DNA from: UBA1413 sp964650525
GTDB lineage: Bacteria > Bacteroidota > Bacteroidia > Bacteroidales > Prolixibacteraceae
Direction: 5' to 3'
Assembly (NCBI GenBank): GCA_964650525.1
Contig: CAZYUA010000007.1
Coordinates: 1 to 64,000 of the forward strand
Length of the DNA: 64,000 nt
Numbering within the stretch: position 1 is the stretch's first letter; each line of letters opens with the position of its first letter. Position numbers and translations under genes: made by a program. Below the pieces are notes generated by a model. That model was given only the letters and a program-made list of their open reading frames with translations. It did not search any database and was not told where the DNA came from. Below, in pieces: positions 1-9,240 of this stretch.

Positions 1-49
1 GCTGGACTCATAGCCGAGTGGAGTTTATTACCGCACTAAATGTCACAAG

Positions 50-1147
50 TCAGGACGACATACTGGGACCCCGTACCGTCCGGCAAACTCCGCTCACATT
101 CTGGTACGCTTTTCTGAAGATTTCCCAGGCTTCCACCAGCGGAACGGCAAAATAATGCTGCGCTCCTGTATTCCTGGCAATGAACATGTAATAGGGAATA
201 CAATTCAGATTCACCTGTAGTCTCCACATTTCAGACCAGATTGCCGGAGAATCGTTTACGTGTTTCACCACGGGGGATTGTGTCCGGATTTGTGCACCGG
301 TATTCCTTATTCTGCGAATGGCCGATCTTGCCGCTTCGGTAGCCAGTTCCCTGGGATGCGTGAAATGAGCCATAAAAGCCAGGTTTATCCCCCGTGCAGT
401 GATTTCTTCAAACAACCTGAGGAAATCGCCTGCATCCTTATCTGTCAGGAACTTATAAGGCCAGTAACTGAATGCTTTCGTGCCGATACGAATCGTTTGT
501 ATATTGGTCCGATGCGAATCCGACAGAAACGGATCAATGTATTTCCTGAAAACCTTATAAGACATGGTCATCGGGTCACCGCCCGTAAACAGAAGATCCG
601 TAACTTCCTTGTGACGCTCCAGGTACCTGAAAAGCAGTTCCGTCTCTTTCATGGCAAATTTTAAATCCTCCATGCCAACGAACTGCGACCACCTGAAGCA
701 ATAGGTACAATAGCTGTGACAGGTTTGTCCCGAACTCGGGAAAAACAGGACGGTCTCCCGGTATTTATGCTGAATACCGAAAAGCTTCATGCCGTCAATT
801 TCCGGAACATTGTGGTTTTGTTGCCCGGCAGGATTGGGATTCAACTGAAGCCGGATTTTGTTGCTGACCTCCTTCTGATGGTCAGGGCTCCCGGCCTTTT
901 CAATGGCGGCTGCCATTTCATCAAAATGACGAGGCAACAGCATCTCTTTTCTCGGAAAGGTCAGATTAAAAAGCGGGTCGTCTTCGTAATGGTCCCAGTC
1001 GATAAGCTCATCTATAACATAATTGTTAACCTTAAAGGGCAGAACGGTACCTACGATTTCAATGTTTCGTATAGTTTCTTTGGATAACTTCCTGATTTGA
1101 GGGATGGTTAAATAGTTGTTTAAAGAATAGCTTCTGAATTTCATCAT
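50..1147 (-). CDS. KamA-family radical SAM protein, C-terminally truncated
   Basis: A radical SAM protein of the lysine 2,3-aminomutase family. The cluster-binding CxxxCxxC motif is visible as C143, C147 and C150, followed by FTGGDP (the SAM-binding GGD-type motif). Relatives in Bacteroidota are, from memory, about 440 residues; this protein stops after 365, directly after a GPSMS motif that normally leads into the C-terminal 70-80 residues. The 49 bases left in the window do not restore the family sequence in any frame, so this does not look like a one-base frameshift. No PGGGGK-type PLP lysine motif is seen, as expected for this subgroup. Start is ATG 1147 or the adjacent ATG 1144. Substrate unknown; beta-lysine formation is only a family-level guess. 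The gene follows the homocysteine operon on the same strand but has its own -10-like TATTTTTG at 1228-1235. Confidence 0.8.
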   Translation of the reverse strand: MMKFRSYSLNNYLTIPQIRKLSKETIRNIEIVGTVLPFKVNNYVIDELIDWDHYEDDPLFNLTFPRKEMLLPRHFDEMAAAIEKAGSPDHQKEVSNKIRLQLNPNPAGQQNHNVPEIDGMKLFGIQHKYRETVLFFPSSGQTCHSYCTYCFRWSQFVGMEDLKFAMKETELLFRYLERHKEVTDLLFTGGDPMTMSYKVFRKYIDPFLSDSHRTNIQTIRIGTKAFSYWPYKFLTDKDAGDFLRLFEEITARGINLAFMAHFTHPRELATEAARSAIRRIRNTGAQIRTQSPVVKHVNDSPAIWSEMWRLQVNLNCIPYYMFIARNTGAQHYFAVPLVEAWEIFRKAYQNVSGVCRTVRGPSMSS

Positions 1148-1227
1148 TTTCCTTTTTCAACTCCCGGAAGGATGTACAGAACGTGTATGCAACGATCGAC
1201 GGATTCTGCGATTCCGGGCCATTTTCT

Positions 1228-1235
1228 CAAAAATA
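1228..1235 (-). promoter_or_regulatory. Bacteroidota -7 box upstream of the KamA-family gene
   Basis: Reads TATTTTTG on the minus strand, a perfect TAnnTTTG. No TTG lies at the usual 19-21 nt upstream. It would give a leader of roughly 75 nt. Confidence 0.3.
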
Positions 1236-1338
1236 GCAAAAAACCGGAAAAAATAAACTCCTGACCGGATGAAAAGCCTTAGCACTTGTGAAACCAGGGT
1301 TCAGAGGATGGATTTACTGCCTGGGGGCACCCATATTA

Positions 1339-1746
1339 TCAGAAATCGATTTCAAAAAGGTTAAGGGGGCAGGCGGGTACGCACAGTTCGCAAACCACGC
1401 ACAAGCTTTTATCAAAATGAAGCTTCCAGTCGGGGTCCTCCATGGTGAGTGCCCCAGCAAAGCAGACAGCTACACAGTTACCACAATCAATGCATTGCTC
1501 CTCCCTGAAGCGGATCCTTTTTTCGAGGGGTTCACACTCCACATTATGGCTCTTTAGGTAAGCAATTCCCTTTTTAATATTGGCATGGGTGCCTTGCATT
1601 TCCAGCAGAAGACTTCCACGTTTGCCGGGAAAGACCTCTGCCTTTAATATGTTTATGCGGATGTCGTAATCCCTGACAAGGTGGTAGCTTAGCGGTTTAT
1701 CTCCGCTGTCGGGTGGGAAGTTGAGAATGAAACGCTTCTTAATCAT
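1339..1746 (-). CDS. NIL-domain dicluster ferredoxin (MA1822-like)
   Basis: 135 residues. The first ~75 residues form a NIL-type ligand/sulfur-metabolism domain; the rest is a two-[4Fe-4S] ferredoxin with cysteines at 85, 88, 91, 95 and 116, 119, 122, 126. Its ATG overlaps the stop of the upstream DUF39 gene by 4 bases, so the two are translationally coupled. The same pair (MA1821/MA1822 in Methanosarcina) is established as required for making homocysteine from aspartate semialdehyde, where the ferredoxin half is thought to supply electrons or sulfur. The role here is inferred from that family and the coupling. Cytoplasmic; no signal peptide. Confidence 0.88.
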   Translation of the reverse strand: MIKKRFILNFPPDSGDKPLSYHLVRDYDIRINILKAEVFPGKRGSLLLEMQGTHANIKKGIAYLKSHNVECEPLEKRIRFREEQCIDCGNCVAVCFAGALTMEDPDWKLHFDKSLCVVCELCVPACPLNLFEIDF

Positions 1747-2906
1747 GGTTTTTCTTCTTTTCCGGTTAGGATCAACGGTTTTACCGAGGCATGGGCCGGG
1801 AACATCTTTACCGGGGCTGTCAGCTCAAAATTCCCCAAGGTGATTTGTTTCCGCAGAATTTCAGCAATTTCGCGGGCTTTGGCCAGACTGGACACAGGCG
1901 CTGTCCTCACCTTGTGCCCCTGGACAGTAATAAACCCGGAACGCAGTTCTGCATAGGTCACCTGTCCCAGTTTGGGAGTCCCCGGGGTGCCATAATCCAG
2001 GACAGAGGTTTCGATCTGGTCGTTGCGTATGGAAAGAAATCGGGCCATCTCTGCATCCAGCACCGGAATGGGAATGCCGATACCCACGAACAGGGTGGTT
2101 CCGTATTTGTCGATATAGGCAGCCCGGAGATAATCCGGCGACATCTCCTTCAGGTTGCCGATTACGGCCAGGGTACGGGCATTGCTGACAGGAATCCCGT
2201 ATTCGTTCACCGGCTTGGAGGTGTTATACTGTGTTCCCGGCCACACCACAAACCCCTCGGCACCCCCCAGAAACAAGCGGGTACCGATGCCGATGGTTCT
2301 CATTTCCGGATCGTTCAGCAAGGGACTCAGTTCTCCCGCTGTGGAGTATGTGGCGTTCCGCAGGTTGGGAAGCAGGGTTCCCATATAGGTGTGAATCATA
2401 CGGCGCGTGCTGTTGACCGCCACATTGTAATTCTGATAGGCATTGCGGGGATTGAAAAGAAAGATCTCGTTGACGCTCTCTTTCGACAGGGTGGTTTTGA
2501 TCTGTTTCCGGGGATAACAGTCGGTGCCTTTACCCCAGGCTTCCAGCTCAAGGGTTTTCCCCTCCACAAGATCCTGGATGATGTGGGCTCCGCCGTATTC
2601 CGGCTTTTCAGGATCACAGGCTGTGGCACCGATATAGCCATCCACGGCGGCCAGCCCTTCGTAAACAGGAACCCCGTTAATCCTGATCTTTTCCATCCGG
2701 ATCGGAGGATCGGAATGGCCAAAGTTGATGAATGCCCCGGAAGAGCACATCGCGCCGAAAGTGGCTGTGGTCACCACATCCACTTTCCTGGCAATCTCCT
2801 CAGGCGAGGCCGTCCGGCCCATTTCAGCCACCTCTTCGGCCGTGAGCACCACCGCCTTTCCGGCCCTGATCTTCTCATTGATCTCTTCGTAACTCTTGAT
2901 GGTCAT
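1743..2906 (-). CDS. Homocysteine biosynthesis protein, DUF39/HcyBio family (MA1821-like)
   Basis: 387 residues, full length for the DUF39 (HcyBio) family. Recognisable family segments include the N-terminal MTIKSYEEINEKI, a cysteine in FGAMCSSGAF, and a second and third conserved-looking cysteine in ATACDPEK and GTDCYPRK. Family knowledge: with its ferredoxin partner it converts aspartate-4-semialdehyde plus sulfide to homocysteine, bypassing O-acylhomoserine. It is the first gene of a two-gene operon with a near-ideal promoter 20-50 bases upstream. The third gene sometimes found with the pair (an ApbE-like COG2122 protein) is not in this window. Family assignment is strong; activity in this organism is inferred. 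Confidence 0.88.
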   Translation of the reverse strand: MTIKSYEEINEKIRAGKAVVLTAEEVAEMGRTASPEEIARKVDVVTTATFGAMCSSGAFINFGHSDPPIRMEKIRINGVPVYEGLAAVDGYIGATACDPEKPEYGGAHIIQDLVEGKTLELEAWGKGTDCYPRKQIKTTLSKESVNEIFLFNPRNAYQNYNVAVNSTRRMIHTYMGTLLPNLRNATYSTAGELSPLLNDPEMRTIGIGTRLFLGGAEGFVVWPGTQYNTSKPVNEYGIPVSNARTLAVIGNLKEMSPDYLRAAYIDKYGTTLFVGIGIPIPVLDAEMARFLSIRNDQIETSVLDYGTPGTPKLGQVTYAELRSGFITVQGHKVRTAPVSSLAKAREIAEILRKQITLGNFELTAPVKMFPAHASVKPLILTGKEEKP

Positions 2907-2927
2907 ATCCTTGGTTCACAAACAAAA

Positions 2928-2958
2928 CAAATATAAAGCGTTATCATCGAAAACCAAA
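2928..2958 (-). promoter_or_regulatory. Promoter of the DUF39-ferredoxin operon
   Basis: On the minus strand TTTG (complement of 2955-2958), a 19-base spacer and TATATTTG (complement of 2928-2935) match the Bacteroidota consensus TTG-N19-21-TAnnTTTG exactly. Predicted start of transcription is near 2921, leaving a leader of about 15 nt. Confidence 0.75.
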
Positions 2959-3040
2959 CTTGAAACTTCTGCAATTGGGCCGGTGGTGAAATCACCCCAC
3001 ACAATCAGGGTTAGCCCCGGGAAGGGCAATGATCACGGAC

Positions 3041-4309
3041 TTAATTCATGATGATGGTCATTCCCCCCCCACCGCTGTTGCCAAAGCGTGGATTGACCAC
3101 ATTGTTGTAAATGGAACCAAATGTATAGGTGATCCCGAAACTGGTAAAATACTCGTAATTGGTGGCCATTTGTCTCCGTTGGAGAAGGATTTCATCGTAC
3201 GAAAGATCCGCCTTGACAAGGCTGAGCTGGTCATGGATCAACGACGCCCCTCCCCCGAAGGTAAACGACAACCCCTTGGCTATTCGCAAATTCAAATACC
3301 CGTTAAATGAGATGTTGTTCTTCGACCAATCGTGCAGGTAATTGGCATATTCAATGCTGCAATCTATCGATCCCCACTTCTGGACCACCTCATATGAGGT
3401 TTCAAGCGAATGTACCCACAGGTTTTCTCTGGTCTTGTTATAGATGGTGGTATCCCTGTAATGCTCCCGCTTGAAACCCGCAGAATACAATACTCTTAAC
3501 TGCCTCCGGGTTGATTCGGAATATGGGAACAGATCATATTCAATTCCGGGCATGACATTAAACCCGAATTTCTGGTTACTGTAGCTGGAACTTCCTACCC
3601 TCAGGGATCCGCCCACCGACCAATGGTCAGAAAGGCTTTTCACAATAAGTGCCGAGGCCGAGGCCGATTCCGAGCTACTCCTGATCGTTTCATCTTCAAT
3701 GAGGTATTTCGAATGATTCGTATTCATGTTAGTGCTGAAATTCATTTTCCAGGCTTCTGTAATCCGGGCTGCCGACAGATTACCCGAAATGTAGTGGCTT
3801 TTGTACGTTTTCTCCCCATTTAAATAGCCATTCATGGAACCCTTGAAAACCCAACTGTTCCACCGGTCCGTAGAAACGGTCTGTGTCAATGGCGCGGTGA
3901 AGGAAATGTTGATAAACCGCGAAAGCGGAGTTTTTGCCACAAACCGCATCAATCCCATTTTCAGCGTATTTACCTCCTTCATCCTGAATCCTTCAGGTGT
4001 TTCATCAGGTGTTGTGACAAAAGAAATGGTGTCGTTCATGCCGGAAAATCTGTTCTGCCCGACCAGGAAATAGGTATATTCATTCCCTCCTGAACCAGTC
4101 CTCTGACTGGTGGAAATAACATAAACCGCAGCATCCCCGATATCCCGGACATAATTGACATAAGGAATTTCTCTGCGGATATAATCCGTGGCTTCCATGT
4201 ACACATTGAGCGCTTCCTTTCTCAGGGTATCTGTTTTGCCGGGAGTTTCCTGTGAAAAAATGAGTCGCGGAATTGCCAATGCAAACAACAACAGAACAAC
4301 ATGTTTCAT
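3041..4309 (-). CDS. Outer-membrane beta-barrel protein of unknown function
   Basis: About 422 residues from the ATG at 4309, chosen over an upstream ATG at 4336 because it begins a signal peptide (MKHVVLLLFALAIP, then cleavage near FSQ). The mature N-terminus carries a conserved module I recognise from a widespread uncharacterised Bacteroidota/Gemmatimonadota family: DYIRREIPYVNYVRD, then a GSGG-EYT segment, then a conserved MGLMRFVAKTPLS. The remainder alternates aromatic and polar residues in strand-like stretches and ends near a glycine-rich GNSGGGGMTIIMN, as expected for an outer-membrane barrel. No function is known to me. It is a single-gene unit, divergent from the M16 peptidase gene. 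Confidence 0.7.
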   Translation of the reverse strand: MKHVVLLLFALAIPRLIFSQETPGKTDTLRKEALNVYMEATDYIRREIPYVNYVRDIGDAAVYVISTSQRTGSGGNEYTYFLVGQNRFSGMNDTISFVTTPDETPEGFRMKEVNTLKMGLMRFVAKTPLSRFINISFTAPLTQTVSTDRWNSWVFKGSMNGYLNGEKTYKSHYISGNLSAARITEAWKMNFSTNMNTNHSKYLIEDETIRSSSESASASALIVKSLSDHWSVGGSLRVGSSSYSNQKFGFNVMPGIEYDLFPYSESTRRQLRVLYSAGFKREHYRDTTIYNKTRENLWVHSLETSYEVVQKWGSIDCSIEYANYLHDWSKNNISFNGYLNLRIAKGLSFTFGGGASLIHDQLSLVKADLSYDEILLQRRQMATNYEYFTSFGITYTFGSIYNNVVNPRFGNSGGGGMTIIMN

Positions 4310-4333
4310 TTTCCGGAAATTAAAATGGACCGG

Positions 4334-4341
4334 CAAAAGTA
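4334..4341 (-). promoter_or_regulatory. -7 box upstream of the outer-membrane protein gene
   Basis: TACTTTTG on the minus strand, a perfect TAnnTTTG placed 25 bases before the ATG; no TTG at the right distance. Confidence 0.3.
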
Positions 4342-4365
4342 ATCATTCAGCCTAAATAATTTCCT

Positions 4366-4373
4366 TATGTTTG
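4366..4373 (+). promoter_or_regulatory. -7 box upstream of the M16 peptidase gene
   Basis: TATGTTTG, a perfect TAnnTTTG, about 90 bases before the start codon; no TTG at the usual upstream distance. Confidence 0.3.
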
Positions 4374-4464
4374 CACCGGTTGTAATTAATCAAGAATAGT
4401 GGTTACTAAAGTACCGACTGGTTTATTAACAAGCACATTGAAATATTTAACATAATTATTTGTG

Positions 4465-7296
4465 ATGCTGAAAATTAACAAATTGCTGCTGGTCCTGTTA
4501 TTGGCAGGACTATCTATTACCGTCAGGGCTCAATTGGCCCAGCCTCCCGTGCCTGTCGATCCGGACATCCGGATCGGTAAACTGGAAAACGGGCTCACCT
4601 ATTACATCCGCCACAACGAAGAGCCCAAAGAAAGGGCCAGTTTTTACATTATCCAGAATGTGGGGGCCATCCTCGAAGAGGACGACCAGAACGGACTGGC
4701 GCACTTTCTGGAGCACATGGCCTTTAACGGCACGAAGCATTTCCCCGGCAAAGGGATTATCAACACCCTTGAAAAACACGGGGTGGCCTTTGGCCGTAAC
4801 ATCAACGCCTACACGTCGACCGACCAGACGGTATACAACCTGAGCGATGTGCCGGTAAACCACCCGGGATTGATAGACACCTGCCTGCTGGTGCTGAACG
4901 ACTGGTCCGATTTCCTGCTGCTGACCGATAATGAGATCGGCCTGGAGCGGGGTGTCATATCAGAAGAGTGGCGTACAGGCAGGAATGCCAGCTTCAGAAT
5001 GCAGAGAAAGATGTTCGAGGTTCTCTTTAAGGATTCAAAGTATGCCCATCGCGATGTCATCGGCGACCTCGACGTGATCAAGAACTTCGAGCCCGAGACA
5101 CTCCGTAAGTTTTACGAAGATTGGTACCGTACCGACCTGCAGGCCATCGCTGTAGTGGGCGATATCAATGTGGATGAAGTGGAAGGAAAGATCAAGACTC
5201 TTTTCGGCGCCATTCCTGCCGAAGTAAATCCTCCGGAACGTTACAGGGCAGAAATACCTCCCCACAAGGAGACCTTGTTTACCCTGGTCACCGATCCGGA
5301 ATCACCCTCTTACTCGGTCAGCCTGTACATCAAGCATCCGGGAACAGACCCGAAGGACAAGAACCTGATGTACTACCGCGATCAGATCGGCACCAGGCTA
5401 TTTAACAGCATCATGCGTGACCGAATCACAGAACTGCTGCAAAAGGGTCAGCCTCCCTTTGTCGCCGGAAACATCATGTACGGAAAACTGATGGGCGACT
5501 ACAATGTTATGGCCATAGCCGGTAACGCCCATGCCAGCAGGACCGGTGAAGCCCTGAAGGCCATTTACACGGAAGCCCAGCGGGTGAAACGCCATGGCAT
5601 CACCCATGCCGAACTGGAACGCGCCAAGAGCAACCTGCTGACCCAAACCGAAACCCGGTGGAAACAAAAAGACAAAATCAAAAATGACCAGTACCTCGAT
5701 GATATCGTCAATCACTTCCTCACCAACGAGCCGCTGACCTCCATCGATTTTGACTATGAAGCCCTGCAACAGTTGCTGCCCACCATTTCCGCGGAAGAAC
5801 TTTCAGCCAAAGCCAAACAGTGGATCGTTGATGAGAACAAGGTCATCATCGTTATGGGCCCCGAAGGCGATGACGTGAAACTGATCAACGAAGCCGAAGC
5901 CCTGGCGGTTCTGGAAGAGGTCGATGCCGCCGAAATAGAACCTTACGCCGAAGAAGCCGTGGCCACCTCCCTGATCGACAAGGAACTGAAGGGCTCTCCC
6001 ATTGTCAGCACCAAAGCACTCCCCGACATGAATGCCACGGAGTGGACCCTGGGCAACAAAGCCAAGGTGGTTTACCGTTTCGCCGACTTCCAGAAGGACA
6101 ACGTTCTGCTGCAGGCCATCAGCCCCGGCGGTACTTCCCTTTACACCCCTTCGGAACTGGCTTCCGGCATGATGGTCTCTGACTTTATCGGAAACTTCGG
6201 GGTGGGATCCTTCGACGCCATCACGCTGAAAAAGATGCTGACCGGCAAAAATGTGCGGCTCAGCACAGGCCTTTCCGGACTTTTTGAAACCTTCAGCGGT
6301 AGCTCCACTCCCAGGGATTTCGAAACCATGCTCCAACTCCTTTACCTGCAGTTCGAAGAACCCCGCTTTGACGCTGAAGCCTATGAAGCCCTGAAAAGCC
6401 GGTATGTCGCCATGGTCACCAACATGGCCAAAAACCCCCAGAAAACCATGAGCGACTCCCTTCAGCTCATCCTTTCCAACTATAGCCCGCGCACCAAACT
6501 TCTCACACCTGCCCTTTTTGAGGAGATGTCCGTTGAACAAATGGAAAAGATCTATCGCGATCGTTTTACCGATGCCGGTGACTTCACCTTCTTCATCGTC
6601 GGAAACCTCGATGAAGCCACTGTTAAGCCGCTGGTGGAAAAATACATCGGCTCTCTCACCGATAAACCCCGTACAGAAACCTGGAAAGATCACAATGAAG
6701 GGATGCCCGACGGGAAAACGGTGAAGGAGATCCCCATTTCCCTGGAAACCAAAAAGGCGACCGTAGTGGTGGTGTACAACAACGAAACCCCCTGGAGTCC
6801 GAAAAGCAATATGGCCATGACTGTGGTCAAAGATGTGCTCCGTCTCCGCTATACCGAGGAAATCCGTGAAAAAGAGGGAGGCACCTATGGGGTCAGCGTC
6901 GCCGCTCAAAGCGAAAAATACCCCAAAAACGAGAAAACACTCCAGATGAGTTTCGACACTGATCCCGATAAAGCCGCCCACCTGAAATCGATTATCTACC
7001 GGGAAATCGGCAAACTGGCACAACAGGGACCCACCGCCGAAGAACTCGACAAAGTGGTCAAAAACATCCTCAAGGACCGTGAACAGGCCAAACCCAACAA
7101 CGGCTACTGGATGACCGTCCTGAAAGATTATTACCAGAACGGCGTCAATTTTGACCTCCCCGCCAACTTTGAGGATATCATCAAAAACATCACCATCAAG
7201 GATGTGAAGAAATTCGCCAAAAAATACTTCGCAAAATCCGATGTGGCTGATGTGGTATTCAAACCTTTGAAACAGGAAGCGGCCATTCAACCATAA
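4465..7296 (+). CDS. M16 family zinc metallopeptidase (pitrilysin-like), exported
   Basis: 943 residues from ATG 4465 (a GTG at 4462 is in frame directly before it). A signal peptide of about 22 residues ends at VRAQ, so the enzyme is exported to the periplasm. The inverted zinc motif HxxEH is present as H80-F-L-E83-H84, within LAHFLEHMAFNGTKHFPG. The length fits the two-half pitrilysin layout: a catalytic M16 half (about 25-460) and a C-terminal half (about 500-940) lacking the zinc motif but keeping the KEGGTYGV-type segment that closes over the substrate in this family. Role: degradation of peptides in the envelope. Monocistronic, divergent from the barrel protein gene. Confidence 0.93.
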   Translation: MLKINKLLLVLLLAGLSITVRAQLAQPPVPVDPDIRIGKLENGLTYYIRHNEEPKERASFYIIQNVGAILEEDDQNGLAHFLEHMAFNGTKHFPGKGIINTLEKHGVAFGRNINAYTSTDQTVYNLSDVPVNHPGLIDTCLLVLNDWSDFLLLTDNEIGLERGVISEEWRTGRNASFRMQRKMFEVLFKDSKYAHRDVIGDLDVIKNFEPETLRKFYEDWYRTDLQAIAVVGDINVDEVEGKIKTLFGAIPAEVNPPERYRAEIPPHKETLFTLVTDPESPSYSVSLYIKHPGTDPKDKNLMYYRDQIGTRLFNSIMRDRITELLQKGQPPFVAGNIMYGKLMGDYNVMAIAGNAHASRTGEALKAIYTEAQRVKRHGITHAELERAKSNLLTQTETRWKQKDKIKNDQYLDDIVNHFLTNEPLTSIDFDYEALQQLLPTISAEELSAKAKQWIVDENKVIIVMGPEGDDVKLINEAEALAVLEEVDAAEIEPYAEEAVATSLIDKELKGSPIVSTKALPDMNATEWTLGNKAKVVYRFADFQKDNVLLQAISPGGTSLYTPSELASGMMVSDFIGNFGVGSFDAITLKKMLTGKNVRLSTGLSGLFETFSGSSTPRDFETMLQLLYLQFEEPRFDAEAYEALKSRYVAMVTNMAKNPQKTMSDSLQLILSNYSPRTKLLTPALFEEMSVEQMEKIYRDRFTDAGDFTFFIVGNLDEATVKPLVEKYIGSLTDKPRTETWKDHNEGMPDGKTVKEIPISLETKKATVVVVYNNETPWSPKSNMAMTVVKDVLRLRYTEEIREKEGGTYGVSVAAQSEKYPKNEKTLQMSFDTDPDKAAHLKSIIYREIGKLAQQGPTAEELDKVVKNILKDREQAKPNNGYWMTVLKDYYQNGVNFDLPANFEDIIKNITIKDVKKFAKKYFAKSDVADVVFKPLKQEAAIQP

Positions 7297-7483
7297 CAAG
7301 GTCAGCCTTTGCGGTCCTGCATCGGAAATGGCGAAGTCCGGGTTCACCGGAAAGGTGCGGACCATCAAGGGGAAATGCCCGGTAAGGCCGTACGGAACAC
7401 AGTACAGCTATTGATTTACCTGTATCCCCTGTTGCAGGAAGATGCCCACTGAATCAGGGAGGCAACATCAGACGGAAAAGGTG

Positions 7484-7777
7484 TCAGTTTCTGAATTTCT
7501 GAATCGTCGAATCGCCCGCGTATCCGGCCAGAAGGGCAGCTCTCCAATCGGTCAGGGTCTCCTGGGTGGCTGCGACGATGAGCAAACCCAGAACCAGGGA
7601 AAAGATCGCAGTGACCACATAGGGACCGGCAACTTGGCGGAACCGGGCAAAGGAACTCTTTTCTTCCGACAGTTTTTCCCCAGGGGGCTTGATGGCGTAG
7701 AGTTTCAGCACAGGAAGGATAAAACTGATAAAGACCCCCAGTGCCACAATGCTGTAAATAAACAGAAAATCAGCCAT
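7484..7777 (-). CDS. Small two-helix inner-membrane protein, unknown
   Basis: 96-97 residues from the ATG at 7777 (MADFLFIYSIVALG), chosen because residues before it look non-coding. Two hydrophobic helices are visible: about residues 4-24 and 49-69, separated by a charged loop (KPPGEKLSEEKSSFARF). The tail is short and polar. I do not recognise a characterised family. It lies downstream of the nucleoside transporter gene on the same strand with a gap of 173 bases, so co-transcription is possible but not shown. Confidence 0.55.
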   Translation of the reverse strand: MADFLFIYSIVALGVFISFILPVLKLYAIKPPGEKLSEEKSSFARFRQVAGPYVVTAIFSLVLGLLIVAATQETLTDWRAALLAGYAGDSTIQKFRN

Positions 7778-7950
7778 GTTGGTACATTTATTTATGATCG
7801 GATCCGGAACGTCCGGAAGATGATTTCTCAGAAAACAGGGATTACCGGTTGGCACACAGCCGGGCATATCAGGGGTGCCCGGGTTTGAAACCCTCCGGGT
7901 TTAATCAAAGGTACAGTATTTCCGGTAATGGAGAAAAAATCGCTGCAGAT

Positions 7951-9201
7951 TTAATGCTGAAGCGATTTCATTTCCCCGGGATCGTGCCTGTGCCTGAAAA
8001 TCAAGGCGAACAACAGGGCAACCACCAGGGAGTAAAAGGCAAAGGAGAGCCAGATATCTTTCCAGAGGAACTGGTCACCAACCTTGAAGTATTTATCAAT
8101 GACAAATCCGCTGATGCGGCTTCCCAGCAGAGCCCCGAAACCGTTGGTCATCATCATGAAGAGCCCCTGGGCGCTGGCCCGTATGGCAGGACTGCTCTGG
8201 GTTTCAACGAATATGGAACCTGATATGTTGAAAAAATCGAAAGCCATACCATAAATGATGCAGGAGAGGACAATCATCCATAAGCCACCGGCAGGGTCTC
8301 CATAGGCAAAAAGTCCGAATCGGAGAACCCATGCCGTCATGCTCAGGAGCATCACCTTTTTGATCCCGTATTTCCGAAGAAAAAAGGGAATGGTAAGAAT
8401 GAAAAGGGTTTCCGAAATTTGTGAAATCGACATAATGATGGCCGGGTATTTGACGGCAACCAGGCTGGCATACTCGGGAATTTTGGCAAAATCGTGGAGG
8501 AAAGTATCCCCGTAAGCATTGGTGAGTTGGAGCGAAGCTCCCAGTAACATGGCAAAAAGGAAAAAAACGGCCATTTTACGGTTTTTGAACAAAGCAAAGG
8601 CATTCAGCCCCAGTTCACTCAGGAGATCCGGACGAATTCCTCTGGCCAGCGGCGGACACGCAGGCAGGGTAAAAGCATAAATTCCCAGAAAAAGGGAGGA
8701 TAACGAGGCCACATAAAACTGGCCGGGGGTTTTTTCTAATCCCAGCAGGCTAACCACCCACAGCGCAAGAATAAAACCCACGGTTCCCCATACCCGGATA
8801 GGCGGATAGGATTTCACGATGTTGAAATGGTGGCTTTTCAATGCGGTGTAGGCAATGGTGATCGAAAGCCCGATGGTGGGCATATAGAACATCATGGCCA
8901 GCAGCATGTACCAAAAGAATAAGGAGGGATCGTTGATCCGGGGTATAAAAAACAGGAGAACAGCCCCGGCCAGATGAAAAATCCCATACAATTTTTCAGC
9001 ATTGATCCACTTATCGGCTAAAATTCCGGCCACGGCAGGCATGAAGAGTGAAGCAAGTCCCATCGTGGAAAAGATGGCACCGAACTCAGTACCCGACCAG
9101 TTTTTCGTCTGGAACCAATAAGCCCCGATCGTCAACAACCATGAACCCCAGATAAAAAACTGCAGAAAGTTCATCAAGATAAGCCGGTACCGGATATTCA
9201 T
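7951..9201 (-). CDS. Nucleoside permease, NupG/XapB-type MFS transporter
   Basis: 416 residues with about 12 hydrophobic segments and no signal peptide. The N-terminus (MNIRYRLILMNFLQFFIWGSW) and the following helices resemble the nucleoside:proton symporter family (NupG/XapB). It would import nucleosides across the inner membrane using the proton gradient. The gene starts 39 bases after the stop of the DUF151 nuclease-like gene and is probably co-transcribed with it. Other MFS substrates cannot be excluded. Confidence 0.82.
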   Translation of the reverse strand: MNIRYRLILMNFLQFFIWGSWLLTIGAYWFQTKNWSGTEFGAIFSTMGLASLFMPAVAGILADKWINAEKLYGIFHLAGAVLLFFIPRINDPSLFFWYMLLAMMFYMPTIGLSITIAYTALKSHHFNIVKSYPPIRVWGTVGFILALWVVSLLGLEKTPGQFYVASLSSLFLGIYAFTLPACPPLARGIRPDLLSELGLNAFALFKNRKMAVFFLFAMLLGASLQLTNAYGDTFLHDFAKIPEYASLVAVKYPAIIMSISQISETLFILTIPFFLRKYGIKKVMLLSMTAWVLRFGLFAYGDPAGGLWMIVLSCIIYGMAFDFFNISGSIFVETQSSPAIRASAQGLFMMMTNGFGALLGSRISGFVIDKYFKVGDQFLWKDIWLSFAFYSLVVALLFALIFRHRHDPGEMKSLQH

Positions 9202-9240
9202 AGGTTATTTTTTCTGTGGAAATACCAGAAATTGAGAATG

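Noticed and set aside
1791..2936. 381-codon open frame on the plus strand over the DUF39 gene
   Set aside because: Antisense shadow of a strongly recognisable gene; no motifs of its own.
5803..7368. 521-codon open frame on the minus strand over the M16 peptidase gene
   Set aside because: Antisense shadow. Its translation is full of F/H/G runs without any family motif, while the plus-strand peptidase has a complete HxxEH enzyme.
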